NCBI RefSeq assembly: GCF_001263355.1
Contig: NZ_LGYO01000034.1
Span: 62,960-126,959, forward strand
Source: Acetobacterium bakii
GTDB taxonomy: Bacteria > Bacillota > Clostridia > Eubacteriales > Eubacteriaceae
Reading direction: 5' to 3'
DNA: 64,000 bases
Shown here: positions 55,301 through 63,542 of the stretch, piece by piece
Position numbering within the stretch: the first letter of the stretch is position 1
Layout of the letters: each line of letters begins with the position of its first letter
Translations under genes and position numbers: made by a program
The notes under the pieces: generated by a model
The model's database searches: none
Told to the model about the DNA's origin: nothing
What the model saw: the letters and a program-made list of their open reading frames with translations, nothing else

Positions 55301-56142
55301 AATCCAAATGATTGATTCACATCCATTTCCAAGGTTCCCATTGGCAGTGAAATCGACTTTGTAGGAATCGGTAACAATGTGTTTAATTCATTACAAACAG
55401 CATCCACCGAATTCTGGGATGCCTGGAGATTCTCTGCGATTGATACGGCCTGACTGTAAGTGCTGCTAAATGTATTGTCTGTCATAAATTCACTGAAATA
55501 CGGGCTGGCGTTAATACTGCCTAATGTGCTTATCAGTAGATCTTTATCCGCCGTATAAATGGCCGGAACGCCGCCACTCAGTGTTTGTCCTAAATCTCCA
55601 CCGTCTCCCCACAGTGAAAACTGCAGCCGCACCACATCGCCCTGTGCTGGCACATAGCCAGCTATGGAGTTGCCCCGTAATTCATTGTTGATTGAACATC
55701 GCCAGCCCGACATCGAACTGTAGTCATGCTCGCCCAATCGATCCCCTGATTTCAAGCCAATTTCCATGATACTCTTTAGGGTAGGAGCCAGTTCGCCATT
55801 GTCATTCACACCCATCGCCGAGATACAGCCGGGAACCGAAACATTTCCCGATTGAGCGCCAATAATCCCATCCAGAGAGTTACCATTCCAAACCAAATAA
55901 CTCCCCAATACCCGGTTTAGCACATTGCCCAGCGTTTCCCCCTGGTTTAATGCAACCTGGGTGGGTTTGACTACAAACCCGCCCGCTAAAGTAAATGTTT
56001 CCACCGTTATCGTTATGCTTTCATTTGCTTCACTAGCCAGTGCTTCAGATTTCCCTGTCGCAAAACAAGTCAGGTTGGATGTAAACAATAGGGTTACAAT
56101 CAACATAAAGCTCAGGATATTTTTTGCTAAATTGTTTTTCAT
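52309..56142 (-). CDS. Membrane-anchored transcobalamin-like surface protein: DUF4430, Ig-like, helical repeats, alpha/alpha toroid
   Basis: The 1277-residue protein has a signal peptide (cleavage near CFATG, residue 29). A DUF4430 domain follows at about 45-195 (GGFVVKPTQVALNQGETLG, SGWRCSINNELRG, VVRLQFSLWG). Then come a short helical unit, two Big_2-type Ig-like domains (GVVTGVAPGSATITA and LVTAAGKGTATITA), and three to four helical repeats of the form LPxAxxLTLxD near 430-690. An alpha/alpha-toroid (squalene-cyclase/transcobalamin alpha-like) region spans about 850-1165 (LQNSDGSYGTFG, STSQVVLALTALGIDP). A C-terminal helix and KKKR form the anchor. This joins both halves of a transcobalamin-like binder in reversed order. 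Confidence 0.85.
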   Translation of the reverse strand: MKNNLAKNILSFMLIVTLLFTSNLTCFATGKSEALASEANESITITVETFTLAGGFVVKPTQVALNQGETLGNVLNRVLGSYLVWNGNSLDGIIGAQSGNVSVPGCISAMGVNDNGELAPTLKSIMEIGLKSGDRLGEHDYSSMSGWRCSINNELRGNSIAGYVPAQGDVVRLQFSLWGDGGDLGQTLSGGVPAIYTADKDLLISTLGSINASPYFSEFMTDNTFSSTYSQAVSIAENLQASQNSVDAVCNELNTLLPIPTKSISLPMGTLEMDVNQSFGFEISILPENATIGRDVSWQSSNPDVVEVDGNGVVTGVAPGSATITALTTTGGLSTSCNVNVKAIPITEIQMNISGLALENNGSYQLCVFYFPENTTDAKAVEWFSSDTAVAVVSSSGLVTAAGKGTATITAQTPGGITGACQVTVATAAELAGEITEKINGLPKVGALRLADKAALEAVRAEYDASPENAKNQVTSSVIEKLNALIKRMDELESNQELANKVMEAIGLLPPAESVTLQDEEDIKSARNAYETGLNREQQTLIQSELLDQLENCEKRILEIRKENEHSAQEVMASISDLPQASAMTLADAKQVSNVRKAFETLTTDQQSLIKNLDFLSNAEIKIIDLIKIRIAGIDEKTITANSSKMKQFLDVGKAYDGMTDSEKNRLDGETKDKLLRIQATLKAINGTNNDITVDAPWYVALQGKLIKENEATYKKFIQMMAKEKISSENTSLLKLYKLSLTDLSNYNMDYVSEADDAVTVSLPLSSEDQAWEKLSVVTQAADGTIKVINKDQYSISENRIIFRAANITLVGLLGEKAPEKIAAATIGVNSVNMLEPEIKTAVAKTSNYMLVAAANPTIQSGLWETVCFARSGYAVPEGYYDLFYQNIVKEFQEGQGSISGDRTNTDYSKTILALTAIGKDPTNVGGYNVLGKLSNFTQIKRGGMMAYVWALIALDSNNYEIPLTTAGTQTTRELLVQTILEREVVTSKGVRGGFSLYSDSANASPDTDVTAMTLQALAKYKDRADVKPVIERALSVLSGLQNSDGSYGTFGAPETSESTSQVVLALTALGIDPAIDSRFIKGDNWVLSDLMTYYIDGGGFMHVKAGETGNGGAAPGALNGMASYQAMQAMISYNRMKSGQSWIFGITDGFKPVINKEVKLDDIQKEYENRYGTTKQGGTVSVAAGGSTSGTVAAAGNTAVAATAASKGGTAAEAFTPWSFTGTYTPSLKSDAAEGAGANSSSQTKMPFIIGGAGIILAGAAGSLIYRAKKKRIKNA

Positions 56143-56250
56143 TTTTTCACATCACTTTCATTTCATCTGAATAATTTTTGAAACCACACTGGCCTATGCA
56201 AATAGCATCGATACCGGTTTCCAATTGTTAAATATGCCAAGCTGACATTG

Positions 56251-57951
56251 CTAATTATTGCTCACGAAAGCGCTCTCGCTTGACCCCGGTGCGGCGGCAT
56301 CTTTGGGAACCACAACGATGCGAATCCCTTCCAAGCGATAGCCAAAGCCTTCGGTTCCAGCGCTGGCGCCATTTTTAGCCCAGCCCATCCAGCCGATATT
56401 TTCGGCGTGAACCTGATAATAAATATCACACAGGTCAGCATCGGCTCCGGTCAGACTGATCCGGATGCCTTCCAGGCGTTTGGATTCACCCTCGGTTCCA
56501 CTCATGACTCCATTGGTCCGAAACTCCTGCCATCCGATATCCTGAATATGGGTCTGATAGCTGATACCCACATCATAGCCGGCATTATCCACATTAATTT
56601 TGATGCCTTCCAGTCTTAGCGACTTACCGGATGTTCCGCTCATGGCGCCGTCTTTTTTCAGTTCCTGCCAGCCGATATTTTCAACATGGGTCTGATAGTT
56701 GAGGTGAATGTTTCCGGTCACAAAGGGACGGTTCGTTTTCCCCGGTGCTGCCGCATCTTTTTGTACCACTTTCACTTCAATTCCTTCCAGTCGCAAGCCA
56801 AAACCTTCGGTTCCGGCACTAGCTCCATTTTTAGCCCAATCCAGCCAACCGTAATCCTGAGCATGGACCCGATAATAGATGTCGTACTTATCAGCATCGG
56901 TTCCGGTCAGGCGAATCTGGATACCTTCCAATCTCAGACACTTGCCTTCGGTTCCACTAAGATCGCCATTGCCTTTAAAACCCTGCCATCCTAAATTTTC
57001 AACATGGGTCTGATATTCCACGCCCAGATCTTTCCCCGGAGCATCGATATTGATCTTAATGCCCTCCAGGCGCAGGGATTCGCCGAAGGTACCGCTGGTT
57101 TCGCCATTGCTTTTCACTGCCTGCCAGCCCACATTTTCGATTTGGGTCTGATAGGTGCAGCTGACAGATTCAGTCACTGCTGGAATTCCAGCTTTTAGCT
57201 GATCATAGATATTCTGAACCTGTTTATTGGTTGCTTCCAGATTTTCCATGATTCCATTGGCCTGATCGTATAAAGCCTTAAACTGAGCATCCTTCAGATA
57301 CTGGCTCTTGTTCGGGCTACTATTGATTTCTCCTAACAGTCGTGTTAATTCAGTCTTGTCGGTTTCGTTGATGGGTGTCATCCCGCCCTGAAAATCCTGG
57401 CCCAGATCAGCGCCATATCCCCATAAGGTAAACTGCAGCCGAAATACATCACCGTCTGACGGGGTATAGCCATCGAGCCCATACCCCGGGAAATCATTAT
57501 CAACCGAATACATCCATCCCGACATCGGACTGTAATCTTTTTCGGATAATCGATTTGGATAAGTCAAGCCTTCCGCCAAAGCAGTTGCCGTTGTCGGCGC
57601 TTCTCCAAAATCAGTATGGGATTCCATTTTAGAAATACAATCCGGAACATTCACTTCTCCCGCCTGAGCTCCGATAATCCCAACTAAATAATTGCTTTTC
57701 CAGACAATGTTTCCACTGTCCAAAAATCGGTTCAGCACCGTTATACCGGTATCCCCACTGTAGTAGGGTATTTCTATCGGTTCAACATAGTAACCCTCCC
57801 CAAGAGTGAATTTTTCCACCGCTATTGTAATAGTACCCAGCGGGTCATTTGTTTGCGTCTCAATAGTATCCGCAGCCATGGCAGGGATGCTATACGAAAA
57901 GAACACTGCTAAAGTCAAAATCATACTCATAAATTGTTTTATTTTACTCAT
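56251..57951 (-). CDS. Secreted DUF4430 protein with six ChW repeats
   Basis: I start this at the ATG at 57951, which has AAGGTG nine bases upstream and opens a normal signal peptide (ending IPAMAADT). The longer frame to 58038 would run into the riboswitch terminator. DUF4430 spans about residues 45-185 (GEGYYVEPIEIPYYSGDTG, SGWMYSVDNDFPGYG, VFRLQFTLWGYGADLG). After a helical linker come six clostridial hydrophobic-W repeats of the form YQTHVENxGWQ...SGTxGxxxRLEGIxI. It is the first gene of the ECF operon behind a cobalamin riboswitch. Confidence 0.88.
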   Translation of the reverse strand: MSKIKQFMSMILTLAVFFSYSIPAMAADTIETQTNDPLGTITIAVEKFTLGEGYYVEPIEIPYYSGDTGITVLNRFLDSGNIVWKSNYLVGIIGAQAGEVNVPDCISKMESHTDFGEAPTTATALAEGLTYPNRLSEKDYSPMSGWMYSVDNDFPGYGLDGYTPSDGDVFRLQFTLWGYGADLGQDFQGGMTPINETDKTELTRLLGEINSSPNKSQYLKDAQFKALYDQANGIMENLEATNKQVQNIYDQLKAGIPAVTESVSCTYQTQIENVGWQAVKSNGETSGTFGESLRLEGIKINIDAPGKDLGVEYQTHVENLGWQGFKGNGDLSGTEGKCLRLEGIQIRLTGTDADKYDIYYRVHAQDYGWLDWAKNGASAGTEGFGLRLEGIEVKVVQKDAAAPGKTNRPFVTGNIHLNYQTHVENIGWQELKKDGAMSGTSGKSLRLEGIKINVDNAGYDVGISYQTHIQDIGWQEFRTNGVMSGTEGESKRLEGIRISLTGADADLCDIYYQVHAENIGWMGWAKNGASAGTEGFGYRLEGIRIVVVPKDAAAPGSSESAFVSNN

Positions 57952-58011
57952 TTTTTTCACCTTCCGCTCGCTTTCTTTATACAAATTATTTTCTTCCAGC
58001 TCTTTTAAGAA

Positions 58012-58061
58012 CAAAAAAAGAACCCCTATCGCAGTCAAAAAATGACCTGCGACAGAAGTTC
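58012..58061 (-). terminator. Intrinsic terminator of the 58129-58250 cobalamin riboswitch
   Basis: The minus strand has GAACTTCTGTCGCAG pairing along its whole length (with G-U pairs) with CTGCGATAGGGGTTC, followed by seven T. An alternative hairpin at 58056-58083, AAGTTC...GGAACTT, uses the same GGAACTT bases and so acts as antiterminator. The same arrangement recurs at 63236-63303. Confidence 0.88.
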
Positions 58062-58128
58062 CAGAATATGCTGTAGAACTTTGTTTGGCATTAAATCCTT
58101 AATTGCGAAGGATTATGCCTGTATATAA

Positions 58129-58250
58129 TGAATAGGTTCCCGGCTTATGCTTTTAGCAATCACGGTAGCGCATCTGTTCAGGATTTTCACCTGTATTCCC
58201 CTGTGGCAAACGGCAACAAGGTTGCATATACGTTTGCCAAGCCTAATAGA
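58129..58250 (-). promoter_or_regulatory. Cobalamin riboswitch (compact type) of the ECF/transcobalamin-like operon
   Basis: The minus strand has the core GGTGAAAATCCTGAACAG, then GCGCTACCGTGATTGC, and a B12 box AAGCCGGGAACCTATT. The closing stem pairs TATTAGGCTT with the B12-box end. The B12 box departs from the usual AGCCAGGAGACC but keeps its frame. It is near-identical to the leader at 63350-63472. Confidence 0.87.
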
Positions 58251-58401
58251 ATCTGATGATTTGTAAACCCACGATTCCCGGCATTCTTTATAACACTAGT
58301 TAAATTATCAAAAACCACGTTGTTCTGAGCAATTATTCATTTCACTGCTCAGTTTAAATTAAATCATTCCGGTTATCAACCGCATTTAATCGATATCTAA
58401 A

Positions 58402-58430
58402 ATTTTACCATCAGAAATTTGAAATTGCAA
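58402..58430 (-). promoter_or_regulatory. Promoter of the ECF/transcobalamin-like operon
   Basis: The minus strand has TTGCAA, a 17-base spacer and TAAAAT, placed 30 bases after the stop of the TIM-barrel gene. The equivalent promoter of the second leader (63543-63571) keeps the TTGCAA and the same spacing. Confidence 0.65.
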
Positions 58431-58459
58431 CAGTTTTTTGGTATTTATTGTATCCGCTG

Positions 58460-59434
58460 TCAAACTCTGCCGATGGCCTTGTTTTGAATGGAAATATAGT
58501 CTTCAAGCTGATCTCTGTTTTTTGAGAGCAATTCAAAAACCACGTAATGGGGATCGATGGCATCGATGATGTTTTTTACCAATGGATGATCGAATGGCAC
58601 ATGCCAGTCAATTTTTTTAATATGATTGATGGTTTTAATATATTTTTCAACCTGGTCAGTCGTCTCCAAAATGACCTCGTATTGAGAGGAATGATCCTGA
58701 ATCATATACTCCCCGGGTAATGATAAATTTACATGGATGCCTTTTATCCAATCTTTTAAATCCCCCATGTTTTCGATGCACTCCAGAATATACTCGGCGG
58801 CTTCCCCTGATGTTTTAAGCTTGGGATTTGTAATCATCAAGTGGCTCAAATCCAACATGATCCCTTTGTTTTCATAGTTAATGCCATCAAGAAACCGCTT
58901 GGCTTTATCCTTATCTAAAAGCGTCAATCCCGGCCACCATAAATTCTCAAAGAGCAGCATGATATCACTGTTGGTATCAAATGATTTATTAACCAGATCC
59001 ACCGTGGCTGCCAATACATCATCGTCGGTATAGTCAAATGCCCCTGTGAATGAATGCTCAGTGGTCACATGGGAAACATGGTAAACCATATATTCCACGC
59101 CAAATTCCAAGGCCGTCTGGTATTCATGCCGAAATGCATCCACCAGGGCATCTGGATGGGTTCCACCATAATATTGGCGAACCCCCTCTATTCCACCAAA
59201 CATATCACACGTTTTTTTTAGATCATTTTTATAGAATTCTAACCAGGTTGGAAAATATTTCAAGTGGAGGCCTTTCAAAATAGATCGAGGCAGCGTATCA
59301 AGGTAGTCATCCTGGTAACAGATCAGTTCCACACCATCCAATTGATGTTTTTTTAAAAATTGCTCAACATTTTTCCAGTCCCCCTGAAATTTATCCAGAT
59401 CACCGGAACAATTCGAAATATTCATCAGATACAT
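58460..59434 (-). CDS. cbiR: TIM-barrel protein of the AP endonuclease 2/sugar isomerase superfamily, CbiR-like
   Basis: This protein of about 325 residues has a xylose-isomerase-like TIM barrel: LDGVELICYQDDY near the N-terminus, EYMVYHVSHVTTEHS near 115, a likely metal-site Glu in LLFENLWWPG, Asp/His in MLDLSHLMITN, His in IKGIHVNLSLPGEY and Glu in YVVFELLS. The superfamily includes CbiR, a cobamide-remodelling enzyme that opens the nucleotide loop of corrinoids. Its place between two cobalamin riboswitch operons supports that reading, but ordinary sugar epimerases share the fold. The start is uncertain; ATGs exist at 59455, 59434 and 59425, and AAAGGA favours 59434. Confidence 0.75.
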   Translation of the reverse strand: MYLMNISNCSGDLDKFQGDWKNVEQFLKKHQLDGVELICYQDDYLDTLPRSILKGLHLKYFPTWLEFYKNDLKKTCDMFGGIEGVRQYYGGTHPDALVDAFRHEYQTALEFGVEYMVYHVSHVTTEHSFTGAFDYTDDDVLAATVDLVNKSFDTNSDIMLLFENLWWPGLTLLDKDKAKRFLDGINYENKGIMLDLSHLMITNPKLKTSGEAAEYILECIENMGDLKDWIKGIHVNLSLPGEYMIQDHSSQYEVILETTDQVEKYIKTINHIKKIDWHVPFDHPLVKNIIDAIDPHYVVFELLSKNRDQLEDYISIQNKAIGRV

Positions 59435-59560
59435 TTCTCTGTGCCATCCTTTCATTTCGTTTCTTATATGAATTATAGCCCAATTTTGATTAATTTCCTA
59501 TACCCAGAAGTTTATTTCATAATAAACTTCGTATCTGACAACAGCTTATACAAAATTTGG

Positions 59561-59591
59561 CAAAACACAGGTCCACTAAACCTGTGTTTTG
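59561..59591 (-). terminator. Hairpin between the toroid-ChW gene and the CbiR-like gene
   Basis: A perfect 12-bp stem, CAAAACACAGGT with ACCTGTGTTTTG, encloses a seven-base loop. There are T residues at the stem base on the minus strand but no long T-run. It may partly terminate the upstream operon or attenuate the TIM-barrel gene. A second, smaller palindrome lies at 59507-59531. Confidence 0.55.
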
Positions 59592-59639
59592 CATTATCAG
59601 GGTTATGCCAGTGGATGCCAACATTCTTTACTGTTTGAC

Positions 59640-61775
59640 TTAATTGTTCTTGACAAAAGTTTGATCATTGGTTCCGAATTCTACTGCAGGTGGTGCTTCG
59701 CCCTTGGGTACCACCACAATTTTAATGCCTTCCAATCGATATGCAAAGCCTGCTGTTCCTGCGCTTTCACCATTTTTCGCCCAGTTAAGCCACCCAAAAT
59801 TCTGAGCATGAACCTGATAATAAACATCAAATTTATCGGCATCGGCACCGGTGAGCTCAATCTGAATCGCTTCCAGTCTCAAAGATTTTCCTGTGGTGCC
59901 ACTCATGAGACCATTGGTTTTCCAGGTGTCTTCCCAGCCAATATTTTCAATATGGGTCTTGTACTGAATTCCTAAATCATAACCAGAGTTACCATCCAGC
60001 TTAACTTCTATTCCTTCCAGTCTCAAGGATTGACCAAAGGTTCCACTTATGTTCCCGTCGGTTTTCCAAACTTCTTCCCATCCGATGTCTTGAATATGGG
60101 TGTGGTACCGACAGTTTATCCCGGGGTCTATAACGGTTCCTTCCACCTTCGCCTTAACCGCATTGTATCGAGACATATCAATGCTGTTCTTCTGACTTTG
60201 GGTTAAATTCAGTCCTGCCAGAACCGCATCCACATTGGCCAAACCTTCCTGAGCAGCAGCCTTGTTGGCTTCATTAACAGAAGCGGCTTCCGGCAAAGCT
60301 AGAATGGCATTATTTACCTTAACGGTGGAATTGATCACATCCGTACAGTCAAAGAGTTTGGTTTCGCCCCGATATGATCGGACAAGGGCTTCATAACCTC
60401 TTGCAATCTGGCCTTCGTCGGCTGAAAATGACTTGTTTTTATCAGGCAGAATATTTAGCATAGAATAGCCGTTTTTGATAAAGGCCGTCTGGAAAAAATT
60501 CACGTCTCCGGTGCCCAGCATGATAAAGCTCTGGGCATTGGACCAGGGATTGTCATAATCGATTCCGCTGTAGAAGAGGCCGGTATAACCCTGAACTCTT
60601 GAAAAATAAGGCATGAGTACCGTCTCCATTGCCTGTTTTACATCATAAAATTCATCTCCTGCTTTTGCATCGGGATCATAAAAAGCTGCAATTGGCTGGA
60701 ATTCCATGACATACATATCAATCAAAGGGTCACTGTGTGTCACTGAACCCGCCAGCGCATTGGCCGCCAGTTCATGAATATAAGCATGATCCCGGTTTGG
60801 CAGATAATTATAGGAATCAATGGCAAATTCACTGACCTGTTTAACAAAATATCCGTTGGACGGATTTTTTCCATTGGTCAGCATTTCGATGAGATCGTAT
60901 CCCCCCACATTTCTGGCATCATAACCCATGGCCGTGATTGCCAGGGCATCCTTGGCTACCTCGTTGGCATCAAAGCCTTCGTTCACGGGGTTTCCCTGGC
61001 TATCATTTTTGCCGGAATCCGTGTATTTTTCAACAAAGGCATCATAAGCTTCTGCATAAAAGCCGGCATGGGGGGTGTATTCAGCTCTGGCTGCGGTAAA
61101 AATCAGCCACGAACCGTAGGCGTTTCCATTTGTTCCAAACACCGCATCGCGCCCGGAAACCGCCGCCGGAAGACGATACACTAAACAATCCTGAATAAAT
61201 GTTTCAGTATCACTGATTAAAGCTTCCTGTTGATCGACACTGGGCACAGCAGCGTTATCATTATAGGCAAACGACGGCTTATTAGACTCAAAATCCGTTC
61301 CCGCCAGTGGCGATCTTTCTTCTTCATACCAATAGGTCAGTTTATATTTGCCCGCCAATGCTTCATCATATTTAATCACATACTGATTCAATAAGCGTGG
61401 TATGGCCTCATCAAAGCTGTAAGCTGCAGATTCCAGTCCACTAAACACCAAAGGATTCTGGATGTTTTTGTCGGGATACATTTGCACCAGTTTCGCCTGG
61501 GATTTGTCAATAATCGCCTGGCTTACTTCGGTTCCATCAGCGGCTACCAGCTTTGTTGTATAGGCAGCCTTAAGAAACTCATCATAGTTTTCATTAATGC
61601 CCTGAAGTGGCACAACCTTGTTTTCAATGGTGTATACTACTTTCACGGCGACGGCAGTCTTATTTTCTTCTGCTTTAACCGGGGTTAAACCCATCATCAT
61701 CACAATCGTGGTCAGGATGAACAAACAGGCTGTCATCAGCCATGTTTTTTTTTTGATTTCCGCTAAATATTTCAT
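59640..61775 (-). CDS. Secreted alpha/alpha-toroid (transcobalamin alpha-like) protein with three ChW repeats
   Basis: This 711-residue protein has a signal peptide (hydrophobic to about residue 35, ending TPVKAEE). A long helical region at about 170-480 is of the prenyltransferase/squalene-cyclase toroid kind, with EVAKDALAITAMGYDARNVGG, SGIDYDNPWSNAQSFIMLGTGD and LPNRDHAYIHELAANALAG. A helical linker follows, then three ChW repeats (YHTHIQDIGWEEVW, YKTHIENIGWEDTW, YQVHAQNFGWLNW). It lies 18 bases after a DUF4430-ChW gene. The pair looks like the two transcobalamin domains made as separate partner proteins. Confidence 0.83.
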   Translation of the reverse strand: MKYLAEIKKKTWLMTACLFILTTIVMMMGLTPVKAEENKTAVAVKVVYTIENKVVPLQGINENYDEFLKAAYTTKLVAADGTEVSQAIIDKSQAKLVQMYPDKNIQNPLVFSGLESAAYSFDEAIPRLLNQYVIKYDEALAGKYKLTYWYEEERSPLAGTDFESNKPSFAYNDNAAVPSVDQQEALISDTETFIQDCLVYRLPAAVSGRDAVFGTNGNAYGSWLIFTAARAEYTPHAGFYAEAYDAFVEKYTDSGKNDSQGNPVNEGFDANEVAKDALAITAMGYDARNVGGYDLIEMLTNGKNPSNGYFVKQVSEFAIDSYNYLPNRDHAYIHELAANALAGSVTHSDPLIDMYVMEFQPIAAFYDPDAKAGDEFYDVKQAMETVLMPYFSRVQGYTGLFYSGIDYDNPWSNAQSFIMLGTGDVNFFQTAFIKNGYSMLNILPDKNKSFSADEGQIARGYEALVRSYRGETKLFDCTDVINSTVKVNNAILALPEAASVNEANKAAAQEGLANVDAVLAGLNLTQSQKNSIDMSRYNAVKAKVEGTVIDPGINCRYHTHIQDIGWEEVWKTDGNISGTFGQSLRLEGIEVKLDGNSGYDLGIQYKTHIENIGWEDTWKTNGLMSGTTGKSLRLEAIQIELTGADADKFDVYYQVHAQNFGWLNWAKNGESAGTAGFAYRLEGIKIVVVPKGEAPPAVEFGTNDQTFVKNN

Positions 61776-61793
61776 TTTTCCCCTACCTTCTCT

Positions 61794-63044
61794 TTATTGA
61801 CTTATAAAAGCGTTCCCTGCTGTCCCATTTGCGGATGTCGGTGCCGGCGCGCCTTTCGGTACTACTTGAATTTTAATGCCTTCCAGTCGGGAACTCAATC
61901 CTGCGGTACCCGCACTTTCTCCATTTTTAGCAAATCCCATCCACCCAATATCTTGAGCATGGACCTGGTAGTAAATGTCAAATTTATCGGCATCCGCTCC
62001 GGTGAGTTCAATGTTAATGGCTTCCAATCGTAAGCACCGACCTTCGGTTCCACTCAACAAGCCATTGCTTTTCCAGGAGTCTTCCCAGCCAAGATTCTGT
62101 ATATGCGTTTTGTACTGAACGCCTAAATCATACGCTGTATTTTCATCTAGATTGATCTTAATCCCTTCCAGTCTCAGGGATCTGCCAAAGGTTCCGCTTA
62201 TTTCACCATTGCTTCGAAATGTCTGCCAGCCATCATTTTCCACATGGGTTTGATAATTACAGGTGATGCTGAATGCATCGATTGCATTATTTAATGCCAC
62301 GGCAGCCGTGTCAATGTCACTTTGTAACGCCACCATATTTCCTGAAACAGCGATGGCATTGTCATAGGCCATTTTTATTCCGGCATTGTTTAAATAACTT
62401 TCTTTCGTCTCTGTATTCACTCTGGCAATTCCTTTAACCAACTCGTCCTTGTTGCCGATGACAACCTTGGGATCCGGAGAGCCCCATTCATAACCGGTTA
62501 AATCCGCACCGTATCCCCAATAGCTAAACGCAATCCGGATAACATCACCATCTTTGACAACATAATCTCCCATTCCCACGTCAGGGCTCAGGTTGTTAAC
62601 CAAAAACATCCAACCGCCCTGTTGGCTGTATGATGCGGTTCCCAATGCGCTGTCCGTTCCCGCATTACCGAACGCCTTAGCCGCGGCCGTGTCGCCTCCG
62701 CCTAATTTTTCAACAATATAGTCTGGTATTTCCACGGTGTCAACACCGGCATCGGTTCCTTTAATGCCATTGATATAAACAGCGCTGCCGATGATATTTT
62801 CAGCCCCGGCCAACCTGGAAACCAGGTCAAAAACGGTTTCACCTTTTGTGAAATTCATCCTTACCGGTTCTTTATAGAACCCCTGACCAATGGTAAACCG
62901 CTCCATATCCATGACAACCGTCCTCCCGGTTTTATCCGTTTCCGGCTCACTGGTTTCTGCCAAAACCGATAATGGTGTGATCAGGCCCAAAACCAGTAAA
63001 AATGTTAAAACGCCACTTAGTTGTTTGAAAATTCTCTTCTCCAT
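61794..63044 (-). CDS. Secreted DUF4430 (transcobalamin beta-like) protein with three ChW repeats
   Basis: This 416-residue protein has a signal peptide ending PLSVLAET near residue 31. DUF4430 spans about 45-190: GQGFYKEPVRMNFTKGETVF, then GGWMFLVNNLSPDVGMGDY and VIRIAFSYWGYGADLTG. A helical linker (ESYLNNAGIKMAYDNAIAV) is followed by three ChW repeats with Gly-Trp cores (NDGWQTF, NLGWEDSW, DIGWMGF). GGAG lies ten bases before the ATG. It is the first gene after the second cobalamin riboswitch, and its partner is the toroid-ChW protein immediately downstream. Confidence 0.87.
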   Translation of the reverse strand: MEKRIFKQLSGVLTFLLVLGLITPLSVLAETSEPETDKTGRTVVMDMERFTIGQGFYKEPVRMNFTKGETVFDLVSRLAGAENIIGSAVYINGIKGTDAGVDTVEIPDYIVEKLGGGDTAAAKAFGNAGTDSALGTASYSQQGGWMFLVNNLSPDVGMGDYVVKDGDVIRIAFSYWGYGADLTGYEWGSPDPKVVIGNKDELVKGIARVNTETKESYLNNAGIKMAYDNAIAVSGNMVALQSDIDTAAVALNNAIDAFSITCNYQTHVENDGWQTFRSNGEISGTFGRSLRLEGIKINLDENTAYDLGVQYKTHIQNLGWEDSWKSNGLLSGTEGRCLRLEAINIELTGADADKFDIYYQVHAQDIGWMGFAKNGESAGTAGLSSRLEGIKIQVVPKGAPAPTSANGTAGNAFISQ

Positions 63045-63235
63045 TTGCTCTTTCTCCTTCTGATTTGAAATTTTTGCGTATCTTTATTCATCATTTTTTC
63101 TTGTTTGTTTCAGTTTCTTCCTCCTTCATTCCGCCATTGAAATCATCATGTTTTACAGCAACCACTTCACTCTAATTGTGGCTTATCAATAATCATAACT
63201 TTTTTCCTCCTTTATCCCCTAATCGCAAAAATCAA

Positions 63236-63282
63236 CAAAAAAAACTCCCGTCAAAGTCAAAAAAGACTTGTGACAGAAGTTC
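63236..63282 (-). terminator. Intrinsic terminator of the 63350-63472 cobalamin riboswitch
   Basis: On the minus strand AACTTCTGTCACAAGTC pairs with GACTTTGACGGGAGTT (one bulge, several G-U) and is followed by eight T. The competing antiterminator AAGTTC...GGAACTT lies at 63277-63303. Stem bases differ from the 58012-58061 copy while pairing is preserved. Confidence 0.87.
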
Positions 63283-63349
63283 CAGAATATGCTGTAGAAC
63301 TTTGTTTGGCATGAAATCCACAATTGCGTAGGATTCTGCACATTTATAA

Positions 63350-63472
63350 AGAATAGGTTCCCGGCTTTTGCCTGTTGGCAATTACGGTAGCGCATCTGTT
63401 CGGGATTTTCACCCGGATTCCCCTAAGGTAAACCGCAACAATGTCGCTTGTTAAGTTTACCAAGCCTAATAG
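63350..63472 (-). promoter_or_regulatory. Cobalamin riboswitch (compact type) of the beta/alpha ChW operon
   Basis: The minus strand has GGGTGAAAATCCCGAACAG, then GCGCTACCGTAATTGCC and the B12 box AAGCCGGGAACCTATTC. It is a near-copy of the leader at 58129-58250, including the flanking antiterminator and terminator. A conserved 5' segment (63493-63512) reads GCCGGGAATCG on the minus strand and echoes the B12 box. Confidence 0.88.
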
Positions 63473-63542
63473 AATTCTATGATCTGTTAACACGATTCCC
63501 GGCATTCTCTATAATTTTAATTACATTTCAGATATTAAACAA

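Noticed and set aside
56300..57140. Regularly spaced similar DNA blocks, at first sight a repeat array
   Set aside because: The blocks are the coding units of the six ChW repeats; there are no identical short repeats with unique spacers.
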